DNA of 64,000 nucleotides from positions 186,001 to 250,000 of the forward strand of contig JAFABI010000025.1 in assembly GCA_023426125.1 (NCBI GenBank), given 5' to 3'. Of this stretch, positions 7,412 to 16,652 are shown one piece after another. The position numbers were made by a program, and so were the translations under genes. Positions within the stretch are counted from its first letter, which is position 1. Every line of letters begins with the position of its first letter. Source of the stretch: Bacillota bacterium. Lineage in GTDB: Bacteria > Bacillota > Clostridia > Acetivibrionales > DTU013. The notes beneath the pieces were generated by a model, which was given only the letters and a program-made list of their open reading frames with translations, ran no database searches and had not been told where the DNA came from.

Positions 7412-8407
7412 ATGAATATACTTGTGACCTTACCTGAAGGCGAAGTGAAAAACACTTTTATTCCTGGTGCCACCGCAGAAAAGCTCGAAGCTCTTGGCCA
7501 GGTTACATGGAACACATTCCACCGGCAGTTCGACAAAATGGAGTTGAGGGAAAAGCTAAGGGGTCAGGACATCTGTATTACCGGATGGGGTTGTCCGAAG
7601 CTGGATGAGGATGTTTTGGGCAATGCGGATAAACTGAAGCTTGTTGTCCATACCGGAGGATCTGTTGCCCCAATCGTCAGCAGTTATCTCTATGAAAAAG
7701 GAATAAAAGTTATAAGCGGAAATAAGCTTTATGCGGAATCAGTTGCAGAAGGGGTTCTGGGATACATATTGTGTTCATTGAGAGGACTGGTGTTCTTTAA
7801 TAATGAATTGCAGGCGGGCAGTTGGAGAGGCGGAGCCTACAATGAAGGTTTGCTTGACCAGACAGTGGGGCTTGTTGGTTTCGGAATGGTGGCGAAATAC
7901 CTCGCGGGAATGCTTAAACCATTCAGGGCAGGAATTCGGGTGTATGATCCATATATTACGGAAGAAACATGTGCGGAGTACGGAGTGGAGTGCACAAACC
8001 TGGAGGATCTCATAACAACATCCAAAATAATTTCTCTCCATGCACCCAAAATACCTGAAACTTACCATATGATAGACAAAAGGCTCATCCGTATGATACC
8101 CGACGGCGCTTTACTTGTAAATACCGCAAGAGGAGCGTTGATTGATGAAGAAGCCCTGGCCGGTGAACTCCGGAAAAACAGATTCAAGGCTGTTCTTGAC
8201 GTCTTTGAGGTTGAGCCTCTGCCAGTGGAAAGCGGATTAAGAGGCCTGCCCAATGTCATCCTTATACCTCATATGGCAGGACCTACGGTTGACAGGCGCA
8301 AAATAGTTACGGAAGAATTAATCAAAGATATGGAGAATTTTTGGGCAGGTAAGGCCTTGAAACATGAAATCAGTAATGAATACGCTATGAAAATGACACA
8401 GCTGTGA
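7412..8407 (+). CDS. D-isomer-specific 2-hydroxyacid dehydrogenase
   Basis: A 331-residue NAD-dependent oxidoreductase of the SerA/PGDH superfamily. The nucleotide-binding motif is GLVGFGMVAKYLAG (about residue 150), the catalytic Arg is in NTARGALIDEEAL, the Glu in DVFEVEPLP and the His in IPHMAGPT. It lacks an ACT regulatory domain, so it is of the short glyoxylate/hydroxypyruvate reductase or putative phosphoglycerate dehydrogenase type; the substrate cannot be told from sequence. A GGAGG site is 11 bases before the ATG. It has its own promoter (7321-7349) and terminator (8434-8461), so it is monocistronic and probably separate from the cluster before it. Confidence 0.88.
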   Translation: MNILVTLPEGEVKNTFIPGATAEKLEALGQVTWNTFHRQFDKMELREKLRGQDICITGWGCPKLDEDVLGNADKLKLVVHTGGSVAPIVSSYLYEKGIKVISGNKLYAESVAEGVLGYILCSLRGLVFFNNELQAGSWRGGAYNEGLLDQTVGLVGFGMVAKYLAGMLKPFRAGIRVYDPYITEETCAEYGVECTNLEDLITTSKIISLHAPKIPETYHMIDKRLIRMIPDGALLVNTARGALIDEEALAGELRKNRFKAVLDVFEVEPLPVESGLRGLPNVILIPHMAGPTVDRRKIVTEELIKDMENFWAGKALKHEISNEYAMKMTQL

Positions 8408-8433
8408 TGAAAATTATTATCGAGACGTTATAG

Positions 8434-8461
8434 ACCGGCTTTCCAGCCGGTTCTTTTTTTT
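8434..8461 (+). terminator. Intrinsic terminator of the dehydrogenase gene
   Basis: ACCGGCTTTCCAGCCGGT forms a 7-bp GC-rich stem, followed by TTCTTTTTTTT. Confidence 0.85.
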
Positions 8462-8901
8462 GGTATGCCAGTTTTGCCAACAGTTCTTGTGCCTTTTGTA
8501 CACGATAAGAGTCCGGATATTCCTTAAAAATCCTTCCATTGCATTCATGAACAAAATGCATGTATACCCCGTTGAAACCATAAGGAGATATGGCCAACAG
8601 TCCCGGTTAATACAGCAGGAATTTAATTTTTGTAGTTTTGTGTTAAACAAAGAAAACGTGGTAAGTATATCCGAGAAAAACACAAACAATCAGGAAAGCG
8701 AGGTGCCTTTTGGTTGAAAAGAATGCGGCTGCCCATTAGAACCCCATCCATTCAAAATAGCCGGCGGAAGGGTAGATAAAGCGCAGCTTGGTGCCGTTCT
8801 CATTATAGGTATAGGAACCCACCGGACGCAGTAATTTAGAAAAAAGAAAGTTGTAGAAGAATTAAAGAAAGTAGAAAAAAATGTAGAAGAAATGAGGATG
8901 A
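8462..8901. other. Gene-poor stretch with coding remnants
   Basis: No intact gene is seen. On the minus strand, 8606-8470 reads as a plausible protein fragment (ISPYGFNGVYMHFVHE, then GRIFKEYPDSYRVQKAQELL) bounded upstream by a stop. A second minus-strand fragment is at 8738-8830. A purine-rich run from 8832 to 8890 leads to the SLH gene. Confidence 0.4.
8738..8830 (-). pseudogene. C-terminal protein remnant
   Basis: The minus strand reads LRPVGSYTYNENG, then KLRFIYPSAGYFEWMGF and a stop at 8738-8740. Composition is protein-like, but upstream the frame is lost in AT-rich sequence. It looks like the tail of a deleted gene; family not recognised. Confidence 0.35.
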
Positions 8902-11900
8902 ATGTTAATGGAGGGAAAGTCTTTTTTGTCCAGAAAAGGAATTCTGCTTTTCGTACTTGTTCTGGCCATGCTTCTGTTATTGTACCCTGGAATGTCATTT
9001 GCGGCAGACCCTGATACAGAATGGTATACGGATGCTCTGCCCGGAACAGGTCTGACGGCTGATCACCCTTATGCCATCAGCAACGCGGCCGAGCTGGCCG
9101 GATTGGCCCAATTGGTCAATAGCGGTGCGGAAACTTTTACAGGGAAATACGTTGAAATTAATAATTCTGCCGGCATTGACCTTTCCGCTTATTCAGACTG
9201 GGTCCCTGTCGGAACGTTGGCCAATCCGTTTAAAGGCTCCTTTAACGGAAATGGAGAGACCATTTCAGGCCTCACCATTGATAACACTGAAACGTTAACC
9301 GCTAACCAGAGTGTTGCCCTGGGCCTTTTTGGCTGTATCGGAACAGGTGGTTCCGTACAGGACCTGACCCTTGCTTCCATTACTATTACGGTTCATCATA
9401 CGATTGGATCTGACAACGTTGCAAACAGTTATGTGGGCGGTATTGCAGGCTTGAACGAGGGAACCGTATCCGGCTGTACGGTTTCGGGAAACCTTGAGGT
9501 AGATGGAGTTGATATCAGAGTTGGAGGTATTGTAGGTAAAAACGGTTCAGACAGCGGTTCTGCGGGGAATACCTACGGAATTATTGAAGGCTGTACAGTC
9601 AATTGCAGCATTGTGGCAGCGTCAAGCTATCAGTCGGCACATGTGGGAAGTATTGCGGGCGGTTCTACAAAAGAGGGCTGCATAATTGAAAATTGTGTCA
9701 GTCTGGGATCCGTCACCGTAAGCGGAAAGCTGGCATATATCGGTGCTTACAAAGCATCGCTGAATGCCGGAGGTATCGTAGGATATGCTGACCATACCGG
9801 CATTACAAATTGTACAAGCTCTTCCGTGATAACTGTGAATGAGAATTGCAGATACGCATATGCCGGAGGAGTGATCGGTGAAGCCGCCACCAGTGAGATC
9901 CGAAATTGCAGCAGTAGCGGAACTGTCTTTGCCCATGGCGGGGACAACACCAGTTACAGCAACGAAGAAATAGCTGCCGGTGGACTGGCGGGAAGAGTAG
10001 CCAGCGCATCCGTCATTGACAATTGCAGCAGTTCCGGAACTGTAGAGGCTGAAGCCGACAATGCAAATTATGCCTTTGCCGGAGGACTGGCAGGCTATGT
10101 GAAGCAGTTTGGAGGCCTCTCTTCCATCAGCCGCAGCTATGCCACCGGTACGGCAGACGCAACCGCACTCAGTAATGGTTTTGCAATGTCCGGCGGCTTT
10201 TGCGGCTATCTCTGGAATGCTTCCATCGAAAAAAGCTACAGTTCCGGAAACGCCAGCAGTGTCGCCGCGACGGGTGGCTATGCCTCAAGCGCAGGCTTTG
10301 CCGGATATGCCCAGGTATGTACCGTTGAAAACAGCTACAGCACGGGCGACTCTTCTGCAAACTGCGATACAAGGGAACGCTCAGGCGGATTTGTAGGGGC
10401 AATAGCGGGTAATACCACCTTTATAAATTGTTATAGTACGGGACAGTCTGCTGTTGCCCACACCGGGGGTGCGTTTTTCGGGGGCGCTTTCATCGGAGCG
10501 GCTGGAGGAACCTGTACGGTTACAAATTGCTACTACGATGCACTAAAAAACGAGACGCTGAAGGCAATTGGAAATAATATTGCGGCATTGGGAAGTGCAA
10601 TTCCGCTTATAACCCATGCCATGACTGACAATGGCACGCTAACCGCCGACATGAACGGTCTTCCGGACAGTGTGTGGATGAAGCGGGCAAACACCGCAAC
10701 AGAATGGTATTATCCGGAATTAAAGGATTTCGGAGGTTCTTCCGATTCTGCTGTCGAAGCTGCATCCAGAGCCGGCGTAACCACGGCACCCGTTACGGCG
10801 CTTCCTATGAATGTTTCCAATGTGGCCATTTCCTATACGTTAAATGCAATCGAAATTACCATGCCGGATATTGGCCTGCAAACCGGCAATTTTACAGTCA
10901 TTAATAACGTAACCGGTACATCCGTGGTGCCAACGGGCATATCCTATGCCAACGGGAAATATACCCTGACGGTTGGCAGCCTCATGAGCTATTACGATAC
11001 CTATACGCTGACAATTACAAAGACAAACTATGAAACCTATACGGACCCTGATGTTTATTACGGCATCCTGGCCGTAGTCGGCGATTTAAACCTGATTGAT
11101 GAACCCAACATCTTCACTTCCTATACAAGGGCATTATCGGACGGCGTGGTAACGGTAAGCAACAACATATATACGGCCGATGCTTTGATATATCCGGACA
11201 GCGAGCCGGGATCCCTATACAGGAAGATTGAAACAAACAACGGAGACATCCTTACGCCTGCGTCAACGAACGATTTCCGTGCTGTAGGAGCCTTTGTGAT
11301 CGCACCTTCCGGCGCATTGGGCGCAAAGTCTCTTTATTCCGACGGCAGCATGACAAAACTGACGGATGACGACCTGATCGACGCAAACCCGAACTTTAAG
11401 GAAACAGTGGCCTCCGGAAAAGCGGCAAACGATAATGCATACTGGCAGACAATCGCTTTTGCGCCTGTGTATATGAAGACAGCCGTCAAACAAAGCGATT
11501 CTTCCTGGCGGTTGAATGATCCGGCAGACAGGCTGAGGATCGTCGAGTGGTATGACAACGCTGACTGTACAGGCGCTCCTATAAAGGTTGTAAGATTCAT
11601 GATGAAGGTAGAGTATGCGGGAAGCATTCAGATTGTCCCGGCGGCACCGACCAACCCTGTGCAGGATGACGCCGGCAACACCTTCGGATGGACCAATGCA
11701 GCAGGTTTCGCCAGCGTAGGCGACTATGAATACAGTGTGGATGGAGGAAGCACCTGGAACAATGCGGCTGCAAATCCTCAAAGCCTTCCGAATGAAAACT
11801 ATGCGGTTGGAGACATACAGGTAAGGGTAAAAGCGGATGCAGCTGCGGGAAGAGCCGCAGGAGCCATCTTAAAGTCAACGATTGCGTATACGGAAGCTCC

Positions 11901-14900
11901 GGAGCTAACAGCGGTGTATGCCCCTGTGGCGGGCTCAACGGCAGTTGACCCGGGAGACAGCTTCACATTGACATTCACCGAAAATGTAAGTGCCGTATCC
12001 GGCAAATACATCTTTATCAAAAAGACCTCCGATGACAGTATTGCGGAGACGATAGCGGCGAACAGCTCCCAGGTCACGGTGACAGGCACTCAGGTCACGG
12101 TCAATCCGTCCGCAGACCTGTACTACAGCACCGGCTATTATATCCTGGTTGACGCCGGAGCCTTCACAGCGTCCGGAAGCGGTGGCATTTACCAGGGCAT
12201 CGCCGGCAAAACCACATGGAGTTTTACGACGGAGATGCGGTCCGAAGTCACGGCAGTCACCTCGGAGGCGCTGGCCCACTATATGGCCAATCCCAATATA
12301 TCCGTCATAAACCTGGCCGGCGGAACGGAATATGCCTATGCCGGTGGAACGGTTTCGAGAAGCCTGACCGTCAACGGGAACGGCGGAACGATCCTTGCAG
12401 GTCAGGGTGTGAACGATACTGTCGTGAGGAGCGATGATATTACGGTGAGCAGTACCGGCCTTTCGAATTATGCAAACAAGATGGTTTTCATCAAAGTGGA
12501 GGGAGCGGGAAATGTCCTGACGCTGACAGACCTCACCTTGAAAAACGGCAGCAACAAAAACGGGACAGATACGGCGGATGACGGTATATTTGCCGTAGTG
12601 AATGTAAAAACAGGCGCCTCTCTGTATATGGACAATGTAACATTGGAGGATTTCCATAACAACCCCAGCCCGGGAGACAATTTCAGTTTTGGCATTCATG
12701 CGGAACCTGCCGCTGTTTCGACAACAATCAAGGACAGCAGATTTGAAAGCACCAATGCCTTCAGGAATGCGGTCGCCATCCGCGGCGGCGCCATCCAGCT
12801 CCTCAACAATAGCTTTGAGGGGACGGACCATCCGGAGAGGCTGAGGCAAGCGGACGGTTATGAATATGCCATCTACATCTACGGAGGGCAAGGGAGTGTC
12901 CTGGAGAACACCATTAGCGGATATAACAGCACAACGCAGCTGGGATATACAAGCGCGGGGATTGCCGTTATAGGGTTCTACAGTACGGAAGTAATCATTG
13001 AGGACAACATATTATCCTATAACGCCAGTGGAATTGACATAACGGGAACCTGGTCACCCTGGTCTTCCAACAGGTTCATGAAAGTGAACGGGCAGGTGCT
13101 GACCTCCTATGAAGATGCCTACACCATGGGAGAAGCATTAAAGGAAGCAAATACGCAGGATTATGTATCGGTTTCCATGGACCAGAATGATGAAGTGAAA
13201 CTGGAAGATTCACCAGGGCATAACTATTATTCAGTGTATGGGGGATACAGATCACCTTTTCTGACATTGACCGGCACTACGGCAAATTCTGCGACAGTGC
13301 AGCTTTCCACAGCGGATATGGACGCGCTGAATGCGGCAACCGCGATAGAGTTTGAAAAGCAAACGGACAGTGACACAAATTGGACTTCTGCAGCATTTAC
13401 TTGGATAACGGAGCCGGCACAAGCGACTTTGAGCCTGGAGGCAGGCCATGTATACCGTATACGGGCAAAATTGACGCATAAAAGCTATGTAGAAACGTCA
13501 GATCCGGTTGAAAGGACTCTGGTGACATATACGAACCTTGTCACTGTAGCGGACACAACAGCGCCTGTGCTGAGCGGGGAAAGCGCGAGCGGTATAACGG
13601 ACACAACGGCAACGTTGAATTTCACATCGAATGAAGCAGGAACATACTATTACGTGGTATATGCAGCCGGAGACACTGCGCCGGATGCTGCGGCAGTAAA
13701 GGCTCAGGGAACGGCAGCAGCAAAGGGAACGGCAGCGGCGACGGCAGCAGCCAATACGGCAAATGTAACCGGGTTGGCAGAATCCACAGCCTACAAAGCG
13801 TACGTGATTGTGGAAGACGCAGCCGGCAACTTATCGGCGGTGACCGCGATAGACTTTACGACAACGGCGACCCCGGACACAACAGCGCCTGTGCTGAGCG
13901 GGGAAAGCGCGAGCGGTATAACGGATACAACCGCAACGCTGAATTTCACATCGAATGAAGCAGGAACATACTATTACGTGGTATATGCAGCCGGGGACAC
14001 TGCGCCGGATGCTGCGGCAGTAAAGGCACAGGGAATGGCGGCAACAAAGGGAACGGCAGCGGCGACGGCGGCAGCCAATACGGCAAATGTAACCGGGTTG
14101 GCAGAATCCACGGCCTACAAAGCATATGTGATCGTGGAAGATGCATCGGGCAACTTGTCGGCGGTGACCGCGATAGACTTTACAACCATGGCAGCAGCAT
14201 CCCTTGCCCATGATGTGACAGGAAACGCTAAGGTCTTTCGTCCCTTACCGGCTGATTATGTGGCAGAGGCCAGAGACACTCTCACGGTGACGGTTCAGTC
14301 CTCCGGAAGGAACAGCAACGTGACCGCTGTCTTGAATGGAAACGATGCCTCCAGCTTTACTCTGACAGCAGACATCGGATCATTGAATGAAGGGGAGACA
14401 GGGACATTTACGGTGACGCCGAATACAGGCTTACCATCAGGAACATATAATGCAACGGTGACCATTACCTCGGATGAATTCCCGGCGGGGGTGAGCTTTA
14501 CCATACAGCAGACCGTTAGCTCTCCGGGCGACTTTATCCTTGCAGCAGTGCCGGGAAGCGGATATGTACAACTGAACTGGACTTCGGTACCGGAAGCAGT
14601 CTATTATGACGTATACATAGACAACACCTATACTGTAACTGTAACAGACGACGTATATGCTTATAGAGCGGAAGGACTTATTAATGGAACATCCTACAGC
14701 TTTGAAGTCAGAGCTGTCGAAAACCATCATACAACCATTGCTCTCTCCAATTTGGTCATAGCAACACCGGCGGATGTAGCCGGCGTTCCGGTGAATGTAA
14801 CGGCGACAGCCGGCAACGGTCAGGCGAGAATCAGCTTCACGGCGCCATCCGGGAACGGCGGCAGTCCAATCACTGGTTATACCGTTTATGTTTACCGGAA

Positions 14901-16356
14901 TGGAGTAAAGCAGAATAATCTTACTGTAACAGGAGTAACAGGTAGCCCAGTTGATGTTTATGGCCTGACTAACTGGACTGCTTATAGTTTCACCGTTGTA
15001 GCGGTAAATGCACAGGGGAATAGTGCAGAATCTGCCGCCAGTAACGAAGTTATGCCTTATGTCCCGTCCGGTTATGACCCGGGGGATAGCAAATCCGGCG
15101 ATACCACCGGCGTAGATGTGCTGGTCAACGGCAAGGTGGAAAATGCGGGAACAGCCAGGACTACAACAGAAGGGAATAAAACTGTAACCACGATTACTCT
15201 GGACGAAAAGAAGCTGGAACAGAGGTTGGCACAGGAAGGTAATAATGCCGTAATCACCATACCTGTCAGTACGAATTCAGATGTGGTGGTGGGAGAACTG
15301 AACGGACAGATGGTAAAGGGCATGGAGAATAAACAGGCAGTTGTTGAAGTGAAAACCGGGACAGCTACTTATACTATTCCTGCACAGCAGATCAACATCG
15401 ATGCCATTTCAGAGCAATTGGGTACTGATGTAAAGCTAAGTGATATCAGCGTCAGTATAGCAATAGCGAAAGCCTCCGATGAAACTGCAAAGATAGTGGA
15501 AAATTCTGCTAAGGCGGGAGAGTTTACGATCATAGCTCCTCCGATGGAATTTACGGTGAATTGTTCAACCGGTGGAAAAGTTGTCAGTATCACCAGGTTC
15601 AATGCCTATGTGGAAAGAACCATTGCCATCCCTGACGGAATAGACCCCAACAGGATTACTACAGGCATTGTGGTGGAACCTGACGGTACTGTCCGCCATG
15701 TGCCCACAAGAATAACGATGATCGACGGGAAGTACTATGCAGTGATTAACAGTCTGACCAACAGTACGTACTCCGTAATATGGCATCCTTTGGAATTCAA
15801 AGATACTGAGAATCACTGGGCAAAGGAAGCTATTAACGATATGGGATCCAGAATGGTCATAAACGGCATTGGAGACGGTATGTTCTATCCGGATATTGAC
15901 ATCACCCGCGCTGAATTTGCAGCCATTATGGTAAGAGGTCTGGGTCTCAAGCCCGGGACAGGGAAAAATCCGTTTAAGGACGTGAGTAACACCGCATGGT
16001 ACTGCGAGTTCATCGAGACGGCTTATGAATATGGCCTTATCTCGGGGTACAGTGCGGATACCTTCGGGCCGGAGGACAAAATCACCCGGGAACAGGCTAT
16101 GGCAGTGATTGCCAGGGCAATGAACATCACCAGGTTGAAAACGGAGCTTGCAGCAGGTGAAGCAGACAGTATTCTTGCCGGCTTTGTCGATTCTGAGCTA
16201 GCCGCACAATGGGCAAGGGCAAGTATGGCGTCTTGCGTAAAGACAGGCATAATATCCGGTAAGAGTGGAAAAATGCTGGCCCCCGGGGATAATATAACCA
16301 GGGCGGAAGTAGCGGTGATCGTAAGGCGGTTGCTGCAGAAATCAAATTTAATATAA
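8902..16356 (+). CDS. Giant secreted S-layer-homology protein with GLUG, Fn3-like and beta-helix regions
   Basis: A 2484-residue surface protein. A signal peptide (basic start, hydrophobic LLFVLVLAMLLLLYPG, cleavage near SFAAD, about residue 34) is followed by many GLUG-type repeats (YVGGIAGLN, AGGIVGYAD, AGGLAGRV, spaced 40-60 residues) to about residue 560, an Ig-like region with 'PGDSFTLTFTENV' near 1015, a right-handed beta-helix-like region at about 1110-1430, two near-identical 108-residue Fn3-like modules (1551-1766), two more Fn3 domains, and three SLH domains from residue 2299 (FKDTENHWAKEAI; ITRAEFAAIMVRGL; ITREQAMAVIARAM; ITRAEVAVIVRRLL) that bind pyruvylated cell-wall polymer. The start is at 8902 or the ATG at 8908; the GAGG at 8894-8897 fits 8908 slightly better. 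Likely an adhesin or matrix protein; no catalytic motif recognised. Confidence 0.88.
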   Translation: MLMEGKSFLSRKGILLFVLVLAMLLLLYPGMSFAADPDTEWYTDALPGTGLTADHPYAISNAAELAGLAQLVNSGAETFTGKYVEINNSAGIDLSAYSDWVPVGTLANPFKGSFNGNGETISGLTIDNTETLTANQSVALGLFGCIGTGGSVQDLTLASITITVHHTIGSDNVANSYVGGIAGLNEGTVSGCTVSGNLEVDGVDIRVGGIVGKNGSDSGSAGNTYGIIEGCTVNCSIVAASSYQSAHVGSIAGGSTKEGCIIENCVSLGSVTVSGKLAYIGAYKASLNAGGIVGYADHTGITNCTSSSVITVNENCRYAYAGGVIGEAATSEIRNCSSSGTVFAHGGDNTSYSNEEIAAGGLAGRVASASVIDNCSSSGTVEAEADNANYAFAGGLAGYVKQFGGLSSISRSYATGTADATALSNGFAMSGGFCGYLWNASIEKSYSSGNASSVAATGGYASSAGFAGYAQVCTVENSYSTGDSSANCDTRERSGGFVGAIAGNTTFINCYSTGQSAVAHTGGAFFGGAFIGAAGGTCTVTNCYYDALKNETLKAIGNNIAALGSAIPLITHAMTDNGTLTADMNGLPDSVWMKRANTATEWYYPELKDFGGSSDSAVEAASRAGVTTAPVTALPMNVSNVAISYTLNAIEITMPDIGLQTGNFTVINNVTGTSVVPTGISYANGKYTLTVGSLMSYYDTYTLTITKTNYETYTDPDVYYGILAVVGDLNLIDEPNIFTSYTRALSDGVVTVSNNIYTADALIYPDSEPGSLYRKIETNNGDILTPASTNDFRAVGAFVIAPSGALGAKSLYSDGSMTKLTDDDLIDANPNFKETVASGKAANDNAYWQTIAFAPVYMKTAVKQSDSSWRLNDPADRLRIVEWYDNADCTGAPIKVVRFMMKVEYAGSIQIVPAAPTNPVQDDAGNTFGWTNAAGFASVGDYEYSVDGGSTWNNAAANPQSLPNENYAVGDIQVRVKADAAAGRAAGAILKSTIAYTEAPELTAVYAPVAGSTAVDPGDSFTLTFTENVSAVSGKYIFIKKTSDDSIAETIAANSSQVTVTGTQVTVNPSADLYYSTGYYILVDAGAFTASGSGGIYQGIAGKTTWSFTTEMRSEVTAVTSEALAHYMANPNISVINLAGGTEYAYAGGTVSRSLTVNGNGGTILAGQGVNDTVVRSDDITVSSTGLSNYANKMVFIKVEGAGNVLTLTDLTLKNGSNKNGTDTADDGIFAVVNVKTGASLYMDNVTLEDFHNNPSPGDNFSFGIHAEPAAVSTTIKDSRFESTNAFRNAVAIRGGAIQLLNNSFEGTDHPERLRQADGYEYAIYIYGGQGSVLENTISGYNSTTQLGYTSAGIAVIGFYSTEVIIEDNILSYNASGIDITGTWSPWSSNRFMKVNGQVLTSYEDAYTMGEALKEANTQDYVSVSMDQNDEVKLEDSPGHNYYSVYGGYRSPFLTLTGTTANSATVQLSTADMDALNAATAIEFEKQTDSDTNWTSAAFTWITEPAQATLSLEAGHVYRIRAKLTHKSYVETSDPVERTLVTYTNLVTVADTTAPVLSGESASGITDTTATLNFTSNEAGTYYYVVYAAGDTAPDAAAVKAQGTAAAKGTAAATAAANTANVTGLAESTAYKAYVIVEDAAGNLSAVTAIDFTTTATPDTTAPVLSGESASGITDTTATLNFTSNEAGTYYYVVYAAGDTAPDAAAVKAQGMAATKGTAAATAAANTANVTGLAESTAYKAYVIVEDASGNLSAVTAIDFTTMAAASLAHDVTGNAKVFRPLPADYVAEARDTLTVTVQSSGRNSNVTAVLNGNDASSFTLTADIGSLNEGETGTFTVTPNTGLPSGTYNATVTITSDEFPAGVSFTIQQTVSSPGDFILAAVPGSGYVQLNWTSVPEAVYYDVYIDNTYTVTVTDDVYAYRAEGLINGTSYSFEVRAVENHHTTIALSNLVIATPADVAGVPVNVTATAGNGQARISFTAPSGNGGSPITGYTVYVYRNGVKQNNLTVTGVTGSPVDVYGLTNWTAYSFTVVAVNAQGNSAESAASNEVMPYVPSGYDPGDSKSGDTTGVDVLVNGKVENAGTARTTTEGNKTVTTITLDEKKLEQRLAQEGNNAVITIPVSTNSDVVVGELNGQMVKGMENKQAVVEVKTGTATYTIPAQQINIDAISEQLGTDVKLSDISVSIAIAKASDETAKIVENSAKAGEFTIIAPPMEFTVNCSTGGKVVSITRFNAYVERTIAIPDGIDPNRITTGIVVEPDGTVRHVPTRITMIDGKYYAVINSLTNSTYSVIWHPLEFKDTENHWAKEAINDMGSRMVINGIGDGMFYPDIDITRAEFAAIMVRGLGLKPGTGKNPFKDVSNTAWYCEFIETAYEYGLISGYSADTFGPEDKITREQAMAVIARAMNITRLKTELAAGEADSILAGFVDSELAAQWARASMASCVKTGIISGKSGKMLAPGDNITRAEVAVIVRRLLQKSNLI
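13552..14199 (+). repeat. Tandem 324-bp coding repeat (two 108-residue Fn3-like modules)
   Basis: Two units, 13552-13875 and 13876-14199, begin GACACAACAGCGCCTGTGCT and are nearly identical in sequence, both encoding DTTAPVLSGESASGITDTTA at the start and an Ala-rich stretch. The high DNA identity points to recent duplication and copy-number instability. Confidence 0.85.
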
Positions 16357-16460
16357 CTTCTTTTCAAACGAAATAAGGAAAGAGAAAATGTTTGCATAAG
16401 AAGACAAGACGGCTCAAAGTAGCTTAACACAATCAAAACCGCCTGTAAAGCGGGATTGGA

Positions 16461-16509
16461 AAAATACCCCCTTTTGCTTGTAAGTCATTCAAGCGGGGGT
16501 ATTTTTTTT
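16461..16509 (+). terminator. Intrinsic terminator between the SLH gene and pflB
   Basis: ATACCCCC and GGGGGTAT form the base of a stem extended by TTGCTTG/CAAGC, followed on the plus strand by a run of eight T. The complementary A-run on the other side lets it act on both converging transcripts. Confidence 0.85.
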
Positions 16510-16652
16510 GCAGATTTCAGATTAAGGGATCAAGCCGTAAGCGGAGTAGGAGCCGATTTTATAGAAACAAAATAGAGAGCCGTGACTAAAGGATTTGCAC
16601 GGCCAGGTCAAGGACATATTTTTGTCGAACGGATACTTGCCTTTCCGGCGCA

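Noticed and set aside
8832..8901. Coiled-coil-like reading of the purine-rich run before the SLH gene
   Set aside because: The frame has an immediate upstream stop and does not enter the SLH frame; A/G-rich DNA gives Lys/Glu strings by chance.
12000..14730. Many long minus-strand frames inside the SLH gene
   Set aside because: They follow from the codon bias of a repetitive, Ala/Thr/Gly-rich protein; translations are Cys/Arg-rich with no domain.
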